27,616 bases of DNA from Scleromatobacter sp038208735 (GTDB lineage Bacteria > Pseudomonadota > Gammaproteobacteria > Burkholderiales > Burkholderiaceae_C): contig JBBQYL010000050.1 in NCBI GenBank assembly GCA_038208735.1, positions 1 through 27,616 on the forward strand, read 5' to 3'. Positions 7,924-15,688 of this stretch are shown in pieces. The notes beneath the pieces were generated by a model, which had not been told where the DNA came from, did no database searches, and saw nothing but the letters and a program-made list of their open reading frames with translations. How positions within the stretch are numbered: the first letter of the stretch is position 1; each line of letters begins with the position of its first letter. The position numbers and the translations under genes were made by a program.

Positions 7924-8390
7924 TCAAAGCGCCAGTCGCTCGGAAGGAATGCAGTCGGGCGAGAACTCGAACGCAATGTCCGGATCGGGCGTGACGACGT
8001 CGAGGTGCTTGCCGGCATGGGACAGGCGGGACACGAGCGCTCGCGCGAGATTCAATCGCGCGAGCCGAGGGTTGTCCGCGCGCACGATGAGCCACGGGCA
8101 GGACACGCTGTGCGTCCTCAAGAGCATTGCATCTCGTGCCTCCGAGTATTGCGCCCAGTATCCTGCGGCGGAGGCGTTGACCGGGCCTTGTCTCGACGCG
8201 TGCAGAGGGTCATGCAGGCTGGTGCAGGCGCCTTGCCTGCTCGGCTCGACCCAGGTCCAGGTAGAGCTTCAGCAGCTTGACCCCCGCACTGACCAGCGTC
8301 TGCTCGAAGCTCGGCACCGTCACGAAGAACTCGTCGAGTTCTTCGATGTCGACGGGTCGAAATCGGATGCGGCGCCAGGTTCTCCTGGCG
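7924..8390 (-). pseudogene. ppk2: Relic of a polyphosphate kinase 2 (C-terminal part, frameshifted)
   Basis: Two frames on the minus strand together resemble the C-terminal half of PPK2. Frame one (about 8360-8225) reads ELDEFFVTVPSFEQ, GVKLLKLYLDL and AEQARRL, matching the segment after the Walker B region. It ends in a stop near 8210. Frame two (about 8220-7924) reads HDPL, GYWAQYSEARDAMLLRT, PWLIVRADN and RLARLNLARALVSRL, matching the family's C-terminus. The shift lies near 8218-8228. The nucleotide-binding N-terminal half, with Walker A and the FDRSWYNR segment, is absent. The relic begins near an 8-bp hairpin at 8372-8391. It fills the otherwise gene-free stretch 7854-8448, where I see no intact gene. 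Confidence 0.65.
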
Positions 8391-8448
8391 CATGGCCGTT
8401 CGGATGAGGAGGATGTGTGTTCACGGTACGAGGTGTGGCCAGGATGGC

Positions 8449-9273
8449 TCAGTGCGATACGAGCGAACAGCGCTGGGGACTCATCAACAGATCCTTCGTC
8501 ACGCCACCAAGAGCCCATTCACGCAGCCGGCTGTGCCCGTAGGCTCCGGCGACGATGACATCGCTCCGTTCGCTGTCAGCCACGGAGCGGAGATCCGCCG
8601 CATCGTCGCCACTCGACGTCACGGGGAACGCCTTGGCAGCCACGCCGTGCTGCTTGAGCCAGACGACAAGATCGTCAAGATGCCGCCGAGCAGCTTCCAT
8701 ATGACCCGGCTTCGCGACTTCCACCACGGTGACTTCGGCACGCTGCATCAGCGGGACGGCATCGGCGATGGCACGCCGGGTCTCGCGGGTGTCCTTCCAC
8801 GCCACCAGAACGCGATCCAGCTGCGTGGCCGCGCGGGCAAGGGGAACGAGCAGCACGGGACGACCGACCTGCATCACCAGCGCCCCCGTGCTGACGGCAC
8901 GCGTCCCGTCGAAGATGTCGCCTTGCGCCACCGCCGTCACGACAAGATCGGCCGTTCTTGCATGCCGCGAGATGCACAGCGCGAGATCGGCATAGTCCTT
9001 CGTCGAACGCCAGTCCAGGGCGACCCTTCGATGCTGGAACGCGGCCCTGAATTCAGCCTCGGCGTTGCCTATCTGCTGGTCGATCTCGCTTCTCTCGGTG
9101 ACCCAGGCGTCCCCAGCGAGACCGATGTCGCCGTAGATCATGACGGGCGGGGCACATGCGGCGACGCCGATCACTCTCGCGTCGAAGCGATCCGATAGCT
9201 GGCCCGTGAATTCCAGCAACTGCTTGTTGGAGCGTCCGAGCTCGAGGTGCACCAGCAAGCTCTTGTATCCCAC
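8449..9273 (-). CDS. Two-domain universal stress protein (UspA superfamily)
   Basis: Protein of 274 residues made of two Usp folds in tandem. The N-terminal domain (MGYKSLLVHLEL start, ~1-140) lacks an ATP-binding glycine loop. The C-terminal domain (LDRVLVAWKDTRETRRAI start, ~150-274) keeps GAYGHSRLREWALGGVT near its end, matching the G-2x-G-9x-G-[ST] nucleotide-binding loop. The start is GTG at 9273, with AAGGAG nine bases upstream. Tandem Usp proteins of this kind occur in many proteobacterial stress and anoxia regulons. I found no FNR box upstream, unlike the two single-domain Usp genes in this window. The 124 bases up to 9397 show no other feature. Confidence 0.88.
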   Translation of the reverse strand: MGYKSLLVHLELGRSNKQLLEFTGQLSDRFDARVIGVAACAPPVMIYGDIGLAGDAWVTERSEIDQQIGNAEAEFRAAFQHRRVALDWRSTKDYADLALCISRHARTADLVVTAVAQGDIFDGTRAVSTGALVMQVGRPVLLVPLARAATQLDRVLVAWKDTRETRRAIADAVPLMQRAEVTVVEVAKPGHMEAARRHLDDLVVWLKQHGVAAKAFPVTSSGDDAADLRSVADSERSDVIVAGAYGHSRLREWALGGVTKDLLMSPQRCSLVSH

Positions 9274-9397
9274 GGTCGTCTCCTTGCCCGCCAGCGGCGG
9301 CTACATCCAGGAGCCCAGCGTGCGCCTGGCCTGCCGTCCTGGTCTGTACGCAGAAGCACACAGGCGCCAAGCTATATGGATCAGTTGCGCCGGCCGT

Positions 9398-9778
9398 TCA
9401 ATCGTCTTCGACAGCACCAACGACGTTCCGGTCGCTGCCATCGGACCTTGCGGCAAAGGCAGCCTGTCCAGACCTGACCAACGCCTCGATCTCGTGGCGA
9501 AACTGTTCTTCGCTGACCCGGTACCCGCACCCATCCGGAAGGCACCTGGTGTAGTCCTCGCAGAGAGAGTTGACTGAATCCATGAGGCCATAGAACCCCG
9601 GCGTGATGGCGGGATGCGTGTCCGCATCGGCATCGACAGCGGAATTTCCGCCGACGGGAGCGCCATCGGACTTCCAGAGGCGCGAGAGGCTCGAAATGAA
9701 CGCACCGGCCGTCGATCGGCCCGCCAGGAATTTCTGGATGAGTTGCCGGTAGGCGCCTTCGTCCTGGATCAGTTTCAT
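9398..9778 (-). CDS. Colicin-immunity-like small protein
   Basis: Protein of 126 residues. The start (LIQKFLAGRSTAGAFISSL) and the C-terminal part (DSVNSLCEDYTRCLP, then YRVSEEQFRHEIEALV) resemble the immunity family that includes colicin D immunity: a short helical protein with an xFLxGxITAxEF beginning and a Y-x-I-x-E-x-x-L-x-x-E-V end. Those proteins bind and block tRNase toxins. No toxin gene is seen nearby, so it would be an orphan, or the fold serves another purpose. The ATG at 9778 has GGGAGG upstream and overlaps the stop of the DUF6544-like gene (ATGA), so the two are translationally coupled. The family assignment is from memory and moderate. Confidence 0.5.
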   Translation of the reverse strand: MKLIQDEGAYRQLIQKFLAGRSTAGAFISSLSRLWKSDGAPVGGNSAVDADADTHPAITPGFYGLMDSVNSLCEDYTRCLPDGCGYRVSEEQFRHEIEALVRSGQAAFAARSDGSDRNVVGAVEDD

Positions 9779-10652
9779 TGGAAGCCTCCCGGTGATGCGG
9801 CAAGCCTGGCCTGCGCGGACGAGTCGGTCTGTGCGGCCTCGCGCAGTGCAGGCCGCGAACGTCCACTTCGCGTCCTCCACGTGACCGCGGCATCCTGACC
9901 GTCGCAAAACTGATACTGCACGGATGCGATCGCGCCGCGCCAGTAAGGAATTTGCCGGCCTTGGCAGACCCACGACGCCTCGCCGCTCAAGGGGATGCGC
10001 ATGCCTTCGCGCTTCTGCTTCTGATAGTTCGACCAGCAACCTCGCCATGGCCTCATGACCATGCGGCTGCCCTCGGTTGCCGCGCGCTTCTCGGAGGAGA
10101 CAGACTCGATCATTCCGAACTCGTCGAACCTGAAAAGCATCGTGACGGCATGGTGGCCGTCGTGAATCGGCGCGTTGGCAGAACTTTCGTCGATGGCAAA
10201 CCAGGTGACACCCTGGCTCGGCAGCAACGCGGTGGGATACCAGGCGGCCTCGGCCAGGTAGCGCATCATCTCCGCACGGTCGAGCGCATCACTGCTCCGA
10301 TCTCTTCCCAGTGAGACGGGTTTGAGAAGCGTCGGCTCGAGGATTCCTCGGCCACCGACATAGGGGTCGAGCACGAACGCGACCGCCCCGGGAAACAGGT
10401 TGATCCGGAATCTGCTTTCAGCGCGAGCCGCAGATACCGCTGCACGGGTACCGGCAGGCCTGAGAGCTCGGTCACGCGGAAGCGAGTGACTTCCGGCGCC
10501 AGGCGTCCGGCTTCCAGCCGTTCGTTCAATCGACGCGTCCGACGGGAGAACCGTCTGTCGCCCCAGCGAGCCAACCCGAATGCGACGCCTGCCAGCAACA
10601 AGACGCCGCAGAACGCAGACCATCCGATGAGAGATCCTGTGGTTGAAGTCAT
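9775..10652 (-). pseudogene. DUF6544-like membrane-anchored protein, frameshifted with an internal deletion
   Basis: The first ~80 codons from ATG 10652 give one N-terminal membrane segment (SAFCGVLLLAGVAFGLARW), a basic region and LSGLPVPVQRYLRLALKA. The match then moves to another frame at about 10405-10415 and reads DPYVGGRGILEPTLL, MMRYLAEAAWYPTALLPSQG, FRFDEFGMIESV, MRPWRGCWSNYQ, MRIPLSGEASWV and YWRGAI, ending at 9775. These are the conserved blocks of the family I know as DUF6544/DUF6920 (function unknown). Between QRYLR and DPYVGGRG about 50-60 residues of the usual protein are missing, so a deletion plus frameshift is likely. The break is well inside the gene. The C-terminal ~35 residues beyond QYQF look like added tail. 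Confidence 0.6.
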
Positions 10653-10688
10653 GCTTTTCGACGGCCAGCGACGGAATTCATCAGTCCA

Positions 10689-11150
10689 TCACCGCCCTCC
10701 CCCCGCCAAGTCACGCACGAGTAGAACCGGCACCGTCACCACGCGCATGATCTGCTCCGCATCGCTGCCGAGGAACAGCCGTTGCACCCCACGTCGGCCG
10801 TGGCTGCCAATGACGATCAGGTCAGCCCCCCAAGACTTCGACGCGTCTTCGACCTGCTCCGACAGGCGGGAACCCGACGGCTCGCACAGCACGGTGTCCA
10901 CAGGAATTCGCTCTGCCTCCACCACGGCGGCGGCCTCGGCCAGGAGGCGACTGCCCGTAGCGGTCACGGCTGTATGGATGTCGTCGCTGCAGACCATGGC
11001 GGCCTCGCCTCCCAAGGCCGAAAGTGCGTCCGAGATGACGTGAATCAACCGAATACGTCCCCGCGTCAACTTCGCAAGCGCGATGGCTTGGCTGAGCCCG
11101 CAATTCGAAGTGGCGCTTCCGTCGATGGGCACGAGGATCTTGTCGAACAT
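10689..11150 (-). CDS. Single-domain universal stress protein
   Basis: Protein of 153 residues with one Usp fold. It begins MFDKILVPIDGS and ends with GSHGRRGVQRLFLGSDAE, the G-2x-G-9x-G-S ATP-binding loop, followed by VPVLLVRD. It is the close paralogue of the 153-residue Usp at 19096-19557: same length, same loop, same start. ATP-binding Usp dimers of this type support survival under anoxia and energy starvation. The ATG at 11150 is preceded by GGGAG. A near-consensus FNR box and a CAGACT -10 lie upstream, identical in spacing to those of its paralogue. It is divergent from the BON protein gene. Confidence 0.92.
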   Translation of the reverse strand: MFDKILVPIDGSATSNCGLSQAIALAKLTRGRIRLIHVISDALSALGGEAAMVCSDDIHTAVTATGSRLLAEAAAVVEAERIPVDTVLCEPSGSRLSEQVEDASKSWGADLIVIGSHGRRGVQRLFLGSDAEQIMRVVTVPVLLVRDLAGGGR

Positions 11151-11192
11151 GGAAGTACTCCCTGGCTTCGCGACGCTGCAAAGCATTCGCGA

Positions 11193-11233
11193 AGTCTGGG
11201 GGACATGAAGTTGCGTGAATTGACCTTCCTCAA
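11193..11233 (-). promoter_or_regulatory. FNR-type promoter of the single-domain usp gene
   Basis: On the minus strand the box TTGAGGAAGGTCAA (11233-11220) is followed after 21 bases by CAGACT (11198-11193). The box matches the TTGAY-N4-RTCAA dyad at 9 of 10 positions and would be centred near -41.5. The same hexamer at the same distance precedes the second usp gene. The remainder of the 211-base gap to the BON gene shows no clear second promoter. Confidence 0.55.
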
Positions 11234-11361
11234 CCGAAAGGCCGACCGAGCGTCGGTGCAGATCCGACAGGCAGAACCGCAAACATCGGTGTGCCAACGC
11301 ACAGACCGAGGCATGTCGATCGCTCAGCCTGTGGGCTCTCAAACCGAACAAGGAAACGATC

Positions 11362-12015
11362 GTGAAGTCAGACAGCCAACTGCAGCAGGACGTTCTTGCC
11401 GAGTTGAGGTGGGAACCTTGTGTCACCGCGTCCACGATCGGTGTCGAGGTACGCTCCGGCATCGTCACCCTGGCGGGCCAGGTGGGCAGCTACCCTGAAA
11501 AGTGGCACGCGGAGCGTGCCGCCCAGCGTGTCTCAGGAGTGGAAGCCCTCGCGGTCGAACTCAAGGTCAAGCTTCCGGGACTCAGCAGCCGCACCGACGC
11601 CGACATCGCGCTTTCCGTCGAAAGCGTGTTGCTCTGGTCGACCACCGTTCCGGATGGCGCCGTCAAGGTGATGGTGGAAAGCGGCTTCGTCACGCTGACC
11701 GGCGACGTCGTCTGGCAGTATCAGAAGCAGGCCGCGGCAGACAGCGTGCGAAACATTCTTGGCGTGACCGGCGTCAGCAACCAGATCGCCATCAAGCCGA
11801 CCGTCAGCGTGAGCGTCGTGAAGAGTGAAATCGAGGCCGCCCTGAAGCGGGGCGCTTCCGAGGACGCGAAGAAGATCACCGTCGAAGTCCACGGCGCCGA
11901 CGTGACGCTCAAAGGCAAGGTGGCCAACTGGGCGGAGCGCGAACGCGCGACGACCTCGGCGTGGGAATCGCCCGGGGTCCGCAGCGTCCGCGACGAGATG
12001 ACGCTGGAATACTAG
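11362..12015 (+). CDS. Triple-BON-domain protein
   Basis: Protein of 217 residues with three BON modules (roughly 3-70, 76-145 and 150-217). Each shows the VxVxxGxVTLxGxV strand pattern: VEVRSGIVTLAGQV, VMVESGFVTLTGDV and VEVHGADVTLKGKV. BON domains bind phospholipid or envelope surfaces and occur in OsmY-type proteins. No signal peptide is evident, so this protein is probably cytoplasmic or loosely membrane-associated, as for many three-BON proteins. It starts at GTG 11362 with AAGGA upstream. A GNAT gene follows 74 bases downstream on the same strand with a hairpin between them. Confidence 0.9.
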   Translation: MKSDSQLQQDVLAELRWEPCVTASTIGVEVRSGIVTLAGQVGSYPEKWHAERAAQRVSGVEALAVELKVKLPGLSSRTDADIALSVESVLLWSTTVPDGAVKVMVESGFVTLTGDVVWQYQKQAAADSVRNILGVTGVSNQIAIKPTVSVSVVKSEIEAALKRGASEDAKKITVEVHGADVTLKGKVANWAERERATTSAWESPGVRSVRDEMTLEY

Positions 12016-12024
12016 TCACGACGA

Positions 12025-12055
12025 CGGGCGGGAGCGTCGAGCGCTCCCCTGCCCG
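12025..12055 (+). other. Hairpin between the BON and GNAT genes
   Basis: A 7-bp stem GGGAGCG/CGCTCCC (12030-12036 with 12042-12048, five-base loop) is extended by CGGGC/GCCCG (12025-12029 with 12051-12055) across a two-base bulge. There is no T-run, so it is not a standard intrinsic terminator. It may be an mRNA-stabilising or processing element between the two genes. Confidence 0.4.
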
Positions 12056-12089
12056 GCCCTCGAGCCGTGAATCACCAAGAAGGTACCCC

Positions 12090-12659
12090 ATGAGCACGAT
12101 TGAGCCATCACCCGTCGCAGAAGTCCGGACAGGGCCGCCCGCCACCGAAGGCGACTGGGTGGAAGAGCTTCACGATGGAACGAAAGTGACGATCCGTGCG
12201 CTTCATGCACACGATGTCGAACTGGAGCGACGCTTCATCGAAGCGCTGTCCCCTGAATCGCGACGCTACCGATTCATGGAGACGATGAGTTCGCCGAGCG
12301 AGTCGCTCCTGGCGCAGCTGACCACGCTCGACCCGCTCACGGACGTCGCCTATCTTGCGCTCCTCGGAACCGGCCCGGGCCAGCGTGAAATTGGCGTCGC
12401 GAGATTCAGCGCGGCGCCTGGAGCGACCGATTGCGAGTTCGCGGTCACGGTCACCGACGATTGGCAGCGCAAGGGCCTGGGCACCGCGTTGATGCGTCAT
12501 CTGATCAATGTGGCGCGCGCGCGAGGTTTTCGCGCCATGCATTCTTCCGATTCCTCCGACAACGACTCGATGCGGCAATTCGCTGCACACCTTCATTTCC
12601 AGAAGTCCCCGGATCCGGACGATGCCAGGCTGATCCTGTACAGCGTCAAGCTGGACTGA
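12090..12659 (+). CDS. GNAT-family N-acetyltransferase
   Basis: Protein of 189 residues. After a ~25-residue tail the fold begins at VTIRALHAHDVELERRFIEALSPES, the opening usual in GNAT domains related to the acetyltransferase part of protein-acetylating (Pat-like) enzymes. Motif A is visible as VTDDWQRKGLGTALMRHLINVARARG, with the Q/R-x-x-G-x-G/A acetyl-CoA pyrophosphate loop. The substrate cannot be predicted; stand-alone domains of this group may acetylate proteins such as acyl-CoA synthetases, or small amines. AAGAAGG lies upstream of the ATG at 12090. It probably shares a transcript with the BON gene. Confidence 0.88.
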   Translation: MSTIEPSPVAEVRTGPPATEGDWVEELHDGTKVTIRALHAHDVELERRFIEALSPESRRYRFMETMSSPSESLLAQLTTLDPLTDVAYLALLGTGPGQREIGVARFSAAPGATDCEFAVTVTDDWQRKGLGTALMRHLINVARARGFRAMHSSDSSDNDSMRQFAAHLHFQKSPDPDDARLILYSVKLD

Positions 12660-12844
12660 CGGGGTGGGTCCAAGGACGGGCACCTTCGCGCTCGTCCACG
12701 AACGAGTCGGTGCCGCGCCGACACAGGGCGTTCCCATCCGGCGACAGCCTGAAAACGGAGGACGTCGAGCAAGTGCCGCCCGGGTGGTCACGCGAACCTG
12801 TTAGCCTGCTGCATGCTGACCGGTCGTACATCCCCTCGAGGCCC

Positions 12845-13582
12845 GTGAAACTGCCTCCACACATCGCCATCCTCGACGACGAAGTCGACATCACGCAGTT
12901 GCTGTGCAACTACCTGGAGAGCCGCGGGTTCCGCACGTCACCACTTCATTCGGGACGCGCGCTCATGGCGCTGATGGCCGTCGATACGCCGGCACTCGTG
13001 CTGCTCGACCTCGGACTCCCTGGCGAGGACGGGCTGGCCATCGCACGTGACCTGCGCCAGAACTGGCAATGCGGATTGATCATCGTTTCCGGGCGCGGCG
13101 ATGCGGTCGACAAGATCGTGGGTCTCGAACTGGGGGCGGACGACTATGTGACCAAGCCGTTCGACCTGCGCGAACTGCTCGCTCGAATCAGCGCGGTGCT
13201 TCGCCGAACCGCTCAGGCATCGCCAGCAACGCCGCCCGCAAGCATCGATACGGACGCCCTGCCGGATCGGCTTCGTTTCGAAGGATGGACGCTGGATGCG
13301 ATGGCGCGCTGCCTGGTGAACCCGACTGGCCAGGAGGTTTCCCTGACCACGGGCGAGTTCGAACTCCTCGTCACCTTCGTACGACATGCCGGTCGCGTGC
13401 TGTCGCGGGATTTCCTGCTTGAACAAACGCGAGGCCGCGAGGCCGGACCTTTCGATCGGACGATCGACGTCCAGGTCGGTCGTTTGCGCAAGAAGCTGGA
13501 GTCCGATCCCGAGAATCCCAAAGTCATCAAGTCAGTGCGCGGCGCGGGCTACATCCTTGTTCCGGCAGTGACAACGGCATGA
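12845..13582 (+). CDS. OmpR-family response regulator
   Basis: Protein of 245 residues. The receiver domain (~5-120) has the acidic pair D11/D12, phospho-acceptor D55 in LLDLGLPGEDG, S82 and K104 in VTKPFD. The DNA-binding winged helix (~140-240) reads LTTGEFELLVTFVRHAGRVLSRDFLLE, then DRTIDVQVGRLRKKLE and IKSVRGAGYILV, typical of OmpR/PhoB regulators. No ATG lies near the receiver start, so GTG 12845 is used; a longer in-frame upstream stretch has no family similarity. Four bases separate its stop from the hybrid kinase GTG, so the pair is co-translated. The 185 bases before it show no recognisable operator. Confidence 0.9.
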   Translation: MKLPPHIAILDDEVDITQLLCNYLESRGFRTSPLHSGRALMALMAVDTPALVLLDLGLPGEDGLAIARDLRQNWQCGLIIVSGRGDAVDKIVGLELGADDYVTKPFDLRELLARISAVLRRTAQASPATPPASIDTDALPDRLRFEGWTLDAMARCLVNPTGQEVSLTTGEFELLVTFVRHAGRVLSRDFLLEQTRGREAGPFDRTIDVQVGRLRKKLESDPENPKVIKSVRGAGYILVPAVTTA

Positions 13583-13586
13583 AGCC

Positions 13587-15686
13587 GTGACACAGTACCT
13601 CCACTCCGACCTGACTGCCGGCCTGCCCGCGGGCGTCGACGAACAGGCCGTCTTCCGTTCGCTGTTCTCTGCCTATCCCGACGCCCTGTTGCTGGTGGAT
13701 CAAGCGGGCAAGATCGTGCTGGCCAACCCGGCTGCGGCCGCGTTGCTCGGCTACGAGATGCGCGAGATCCTCGGCCTGAACGTCGACGTGCTCGTGCCCG
13801 ACGCTACCCGGCCCCGCCACGCGTCCTACCGGAAGGCCTACGCGCATGCGCCCAGGGCGCGCCCGATGGGCACGCAAATGGAACTTGTCGCGAAGCGCAA
13901 GGATAGCAGCGAGGTGATGGTCGAGATCGCCTTGAGTCCGCTCCAGAGTCACGGCCTTCCTTTCGTGGTGGCGGCAATTCGCGACATCGGCGGCTATCCG
14001 CGCGTCAGGCAGGCAGTCCAACGGGCGAGCTACAGCGAGCACCTGGCCCATCTCGGTCGGTTGGCAGTCGACATGCGTGACTCCGTGGATCTCGTGCAAC
14101 ATGCCCCTCGCATCGCCGCCCAGGCTCTTCGGGCGGATGTCGCTTTGGTGATGCTTCTCGCCAACAACGAGGTCGAGTTTCGCGTCGCGAGCGTCGCGGG
14201 TGATCTCGTGAGCAAGCAGGTCGGACGCATCGTCCCCAACACCATCGACTCGTTGGCGGGGCTGGTATTTGCAACGGGCACTCTGGTGCACACCTCGGAT
14301 GTGACCAGCGAACGGAGATTTGTGCTGCCGCAGCAGTATCTGGACGCCGGGATGCGCGACGTGCTCGCCGTTCCCCTGTCCGACCGGGGACGCACCATCG
14401 GCGTGCTCGTGGTCATGTCCGTCGCCGCGAATCGGTTCGCCAAGGACGAGATCGGCTTCATGGAGTCGCTGGCCAACCTGCTGGCGACGAGTTTGCAGCG
14501 CGCTCAGACGCAGGAGGCCTTGAATCATGCGCAGCGCCTCGAAAGCGTCGGGCAGCTGACCGGAGGGATCGCGCATGATTTCAACAATCTGCTGACCGTG
14601 ATCCAGGGAAATCTCCAGGTATTGGAGGAGTTGCCCGTGCTTGGCGATGAAGCGTATGCGCAGCAACTCGTGAGCGCTGCGACACGAGCCACGCATCGGG
14701 CGGCGGAACTCACCAGCAAGCTGCTCACGTTCTCGCGCCGCCAGGTGCTTCAACCCACCCGAGTCAACTGCGGCACGCTGCTTCGATCACTGGCCGACAT
14801 GTTGCAGCGTACGCTCGACCAGCGGATCACCATCGAACTCGAAGAGGAGGACGTCTGCGAGGTGGTGGCGGATCCGGGTCAGCTCGAATCGGCCATGTTG
14901 AACATCGCGATCAACGCACGCGACGCGATGTCGACCGGCGGCAGTCTTCGCTTTCGATGCACGATCTGCAAGTATCTGCCGGTCGGCGTGCGCCAGGACT
15001 TGCTGGAATCCGGGCGCACCGCAGACCAGTTCGTGGCGTTGTCCATGGAGGACACCGGCAATGGCATGTCGGAGGCCGTCAAGCAGCGAGCGTTCGAACC
15101 GTTCTACACGACGAAGGAGGCCGGCCGCGGCACCGGGCTGGGGCTGAGCACGGTCTATGGGTTCGTCAAGCAGTCGCACGGGGCCGTCTCGATCGAGAGC
15201 GTCGTCGACCAGGGAACGACCGTGACGCTCTACCTGCCTCGCTTCATCGCATCGGAGCATGGTTCGACGCACGAGGACGAAACGCGGGCCCACGGGCGCG
15301 TGGCACCGGGATTGCGCGTGCTTCTGGTGGAGGACGATGTGGAGGTCCGCAACGTGATCGGCATCTTCCTGACGGGCGTCGGCTGTGGCGTGACTGCCGT
15401 GGCCAATGCGGAAGACGCGCTCGTCGAGCTCGCCGCCGAAGCCGGCTTCGACCTGTTGGTCACTGACATCGCGCTGGGCGCCGGGATGAGAGGGACGCAG
15501 CTGGCGGCCGAAGCACAACAGCGCGCGCCAAAGCTCTCGATCCTGCTGATGTCCGGGTTTTCGTCGGAGCTGCTGGATGCCGACCGGGACTCACCCAGCG
15601 ACTGGGAGCTGCTGCGCAAACCCTGCTCACGCGAGGAGCTGACCAGCGCGGTCGTCAAGGCGATCGGGGACCGTCCGAGGGGATGA
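13587..15686 (+). CDS. Soluble hybrid histidine kinase: PAS-GAF-HisKA-HATPase-REC
   Basis: Protein of 699 residues without membrane segments. A PAS domain (~20-130) reads YPDALLLVDQAGKIVLANPAAAALLGY. A GAF domain (~150-310) reads VFATGTLVHTSDVTSE and AVPLSDRGRTIGVLVV. HisKA carries H330 in GGIAHDFNNLL. The HATPase domain (~430-560) has the NIAINARDAM N-box, DTGNGM and GRGTGLGLS. A C-terminal receiver (~575-695) has D627 and K678. The HDFNN H-box type is common in hybrid kinases that feed back on their own receiver. The domain set suggests a cytoplasmic redox, gas or small-molecule sensor, but no heme or flavin ligand can be assigned. It starts at GTG 13587 directly after the response regulator. 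Its stop lies two bases from the stop of the convergent FNR-like gene. Confidence 0.93.
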   Translation: MTQYLHSDLTAGLPAGVDEQAVFRSLFSAYPDALLLVDQAGKIVLANPAAAALLGYEMREILGLNVDVLVPDATRPRHASYRKAYAHAPRARPMGTQMELVAKRKDSSEVMVEIALSPLQSHGLPFVVAAIRDIGGYPRVRQAVQRASYSEHLAHLGRLAVDMRDSVDLVQHAPRIAAQALRADVALVMLLANNEVEFRVASVAGDLVSKQVGRIVPNTIDSLAGLVFATGTLVHTSDVTSERRFVLPQQYLDAGMRDVLAVPLSDRGRTIGVLVVMSVAANRFAKDEIGFMESLANLLATSLQRAQTQEALNHAQRLESVGQLTGGIAHDFNNLLTVIQGNLQVLEELPVLGDEAYAQQLVSAATRATHRAAELTSKLLTFSRRQVLQPTRVNCGTLLRSLADMLQRTLDQRITIELEEEDVCEVVADPGQLESAMLNIAINARDAMSTGGSLRFRCTICKYLPVGVRQDLLESGRTADQFVALSMEDTGNGMSEAVKQRAFEPFYTTKEAGRGTGLGLSTVYGFVKQSHGAVSIESVVDQGTTVTLYLPRFIASEHGSTHEDETRAHGRVAPGLRVLLVEDDVEVRNVIGIFLTGVGCGVTAVANAEDALVELAAEAGFDLLVTDIALGAGMRGTQLAAEAQQRAPKLSILLMSGFSSELLDADRDSPSDWELLRKPCSREELTSAVVKAIGDRPRG

Positions 15687-15688
15687 CG

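Noticed and set aside
8372..8391. 8-bp GC hairpin downstream of the two-domain usp gene as an intrinsic terminator
   Set aside because: No T-run follows on the transcribed strand, and it lies at the broken edge of the ppk2 relic, so a terminator role is unsupported.
9340..9390. FNR box for the two-domain usp gene
   Set aside because: A CAGACC hexamer exists on the minus strand near 9346-9341, but no TTGAY-type dyad lies at the required distance.
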